Assembly (NCBI RefSeq): GCF_014648595.1 | Contig: NZ_BMRK01000013.1 | Coordinates: 97,838 to 161,837 of the forward strand | Direction of reading: 5' to 3' | DNA length: 64,000 nucleotides | Source: Nocardioides luteus | Lineage (GTDB): Bacteria; Actinomycetota; Actinomycetes; Propionibacteriales; Nocardioidaceae | In this document: positions 63,610-64,000 of the stretch, piece after piece | Position numbering within the stretch: the first letter of the stretch is position 1 | Layout: every line of letters starts with the position of its first letter | Position numbers and translations under genes: made by a program | The notes under the pieces: model-generated | The model's input: only the letters and a program-made list of their open reading frames with translations | Database searches by the model: none | What the model was told of the DNA's origin: nothing

Positions 63610-64000
63610 TGCCACAAAAGACAGAGACGCCACCTGTTTTCCCTGTTCAGGCGGTCTTTTTGTTCGCGTTGGACCGTTTTTCAGAGGGTGGTCTCGACAA
63701 GCTCGACCACCGGTGAGCTGGTGTGTCTGCGAAGGGGTCTCGACAAGCTCGACCTCCGGTGGGTTGGTGTGTTCGCGATGGGGGGTCTCGACAAGTTCAA
63801 CCTCCGGTGCCCGGGGCACGGAGTGATCGTCCACGGAACCGGCTGTGTTGGTCTCGACACGCCTCCGCCCAGGGGCTCCGGCGGCTCGACCAGCGGGGGC
63901 GAGGGGTCCCTGCCCCGACTCGACGTCGACTCTTTCGAAGCTTCATGAGCGCGCGCCACACCCCTCGCCGCCGCCCCGATATTGGCGGAGATCTTTTCTC
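63610..64000. repeat. Inverted repeat array upstream of DUF222-HNH copy B
   Basis: No gene. Three 22-bp units (63690-63711, 63736-63757, 63784-63805; 46-48 bp apart) followed by the stretched unit and the beginning of the long repeat, ending at the outer arm of its hairpin where the window stops (about 63992-64000). It mirrors 11100-11663 on the other strand. Confidence 0.85.

Overview
The window is high-GC DNA with dense, short-spaced operons, many GTG starts and frequent ATGA/GTGA overlaps. Two near-identical DUF222-HNH genes of the 13E12 type, a Holin-X/DUF3618/YtxH envelope trio and several leaderless-looking starts point to a high-GC actinobacterium. Nocardioidaceae (Nocardioides-like) is the best guess; this rests on gene content, and no rRNA or tRNA gene was recognised. 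It reads as chromosome, with no CRISPR, complete prophage or transposase.

Layout. 1-5.6 kb: the tail of a zinc alcohol dehydrogenase, a secreted protein, then a two-gene cassette on the minus strand. That cassette is a short Trypco1-type protein (TTG start) translationally coupled to a 540-residue protein joining a trypsin-like protease, a deoxyribosyltransferase/TIR-like domain and a C-terminal STING-like domain. No cyclic-dinucleotide synthase lies beside it. This is the most striking item in the window and looks like an immune or conflict system. A peroxiredoxin and a transporter with an RCK_C partner follow. 5.6-10.7 kb: an MFS/PLP-decarboxylase pair, the envelope trio, and a divergent GNAT/HxlR pair with two palindromic operators. 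10.7-13.0 kb: a gene-free repeat array leading into the first DUF222-HNH gene. 13.1-15.6 kb: a BASS transporter and a DHA2 exporter.

15.7-29.7 kb: a catabolic island. A Dpp/Opp-type ABC importer is co-transcribed with an MBL hydrolase, a DUF35 protein, a Cys-less thiolase-like protein, an SDR and a MaoC hydratase. A TetR regulator and a divergent acyl-CoA dehydrogenase/acyl-CoA ligase operon follow. The same palindrome lies at the promoter of the importer operon and in front of the dehydrogenase, so one regulator probably controls both. 29.8-39.2 kb: mostly single genes, including an XRE regulator with a divergent SDR, a single-chain indolepyruvate:ferredoxin oxidoreductase, a succinate-semialdehyde-type dehydrogenase, and MarR with a LigB-type dioxygenase.

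39.2-48.8 kb: a 21-bp tandem repeat, then a sugar module (AGE-family isomerase, MalEFG-type importer, ROK regulator, OYE reductase, secreted GH92 mannosidase) that fits use of mannosides. 48.7-49.4 kb: a VapBC-type toxin-antitoxin pair. 49.5-61.8 kb: nitrogen scavenging. A purine permease converges on one long minus-strand operon, urtABCDE-ureABCFGD. UreE is absent and UreG carries a His-rich C-terminal tail. Upstream lie a MarR regulator and a soluble UrtA/AmiC-like ligand sensor. 61.8-64 kb: a carboxymuconolactone-decarboxylase-like gene behind a MerR-type promoter, then the second DUF222-HNH gene and its repeat array in inverted orientation. The two DUF222 units thus bracket about 49 kb as a large inverted repeat.
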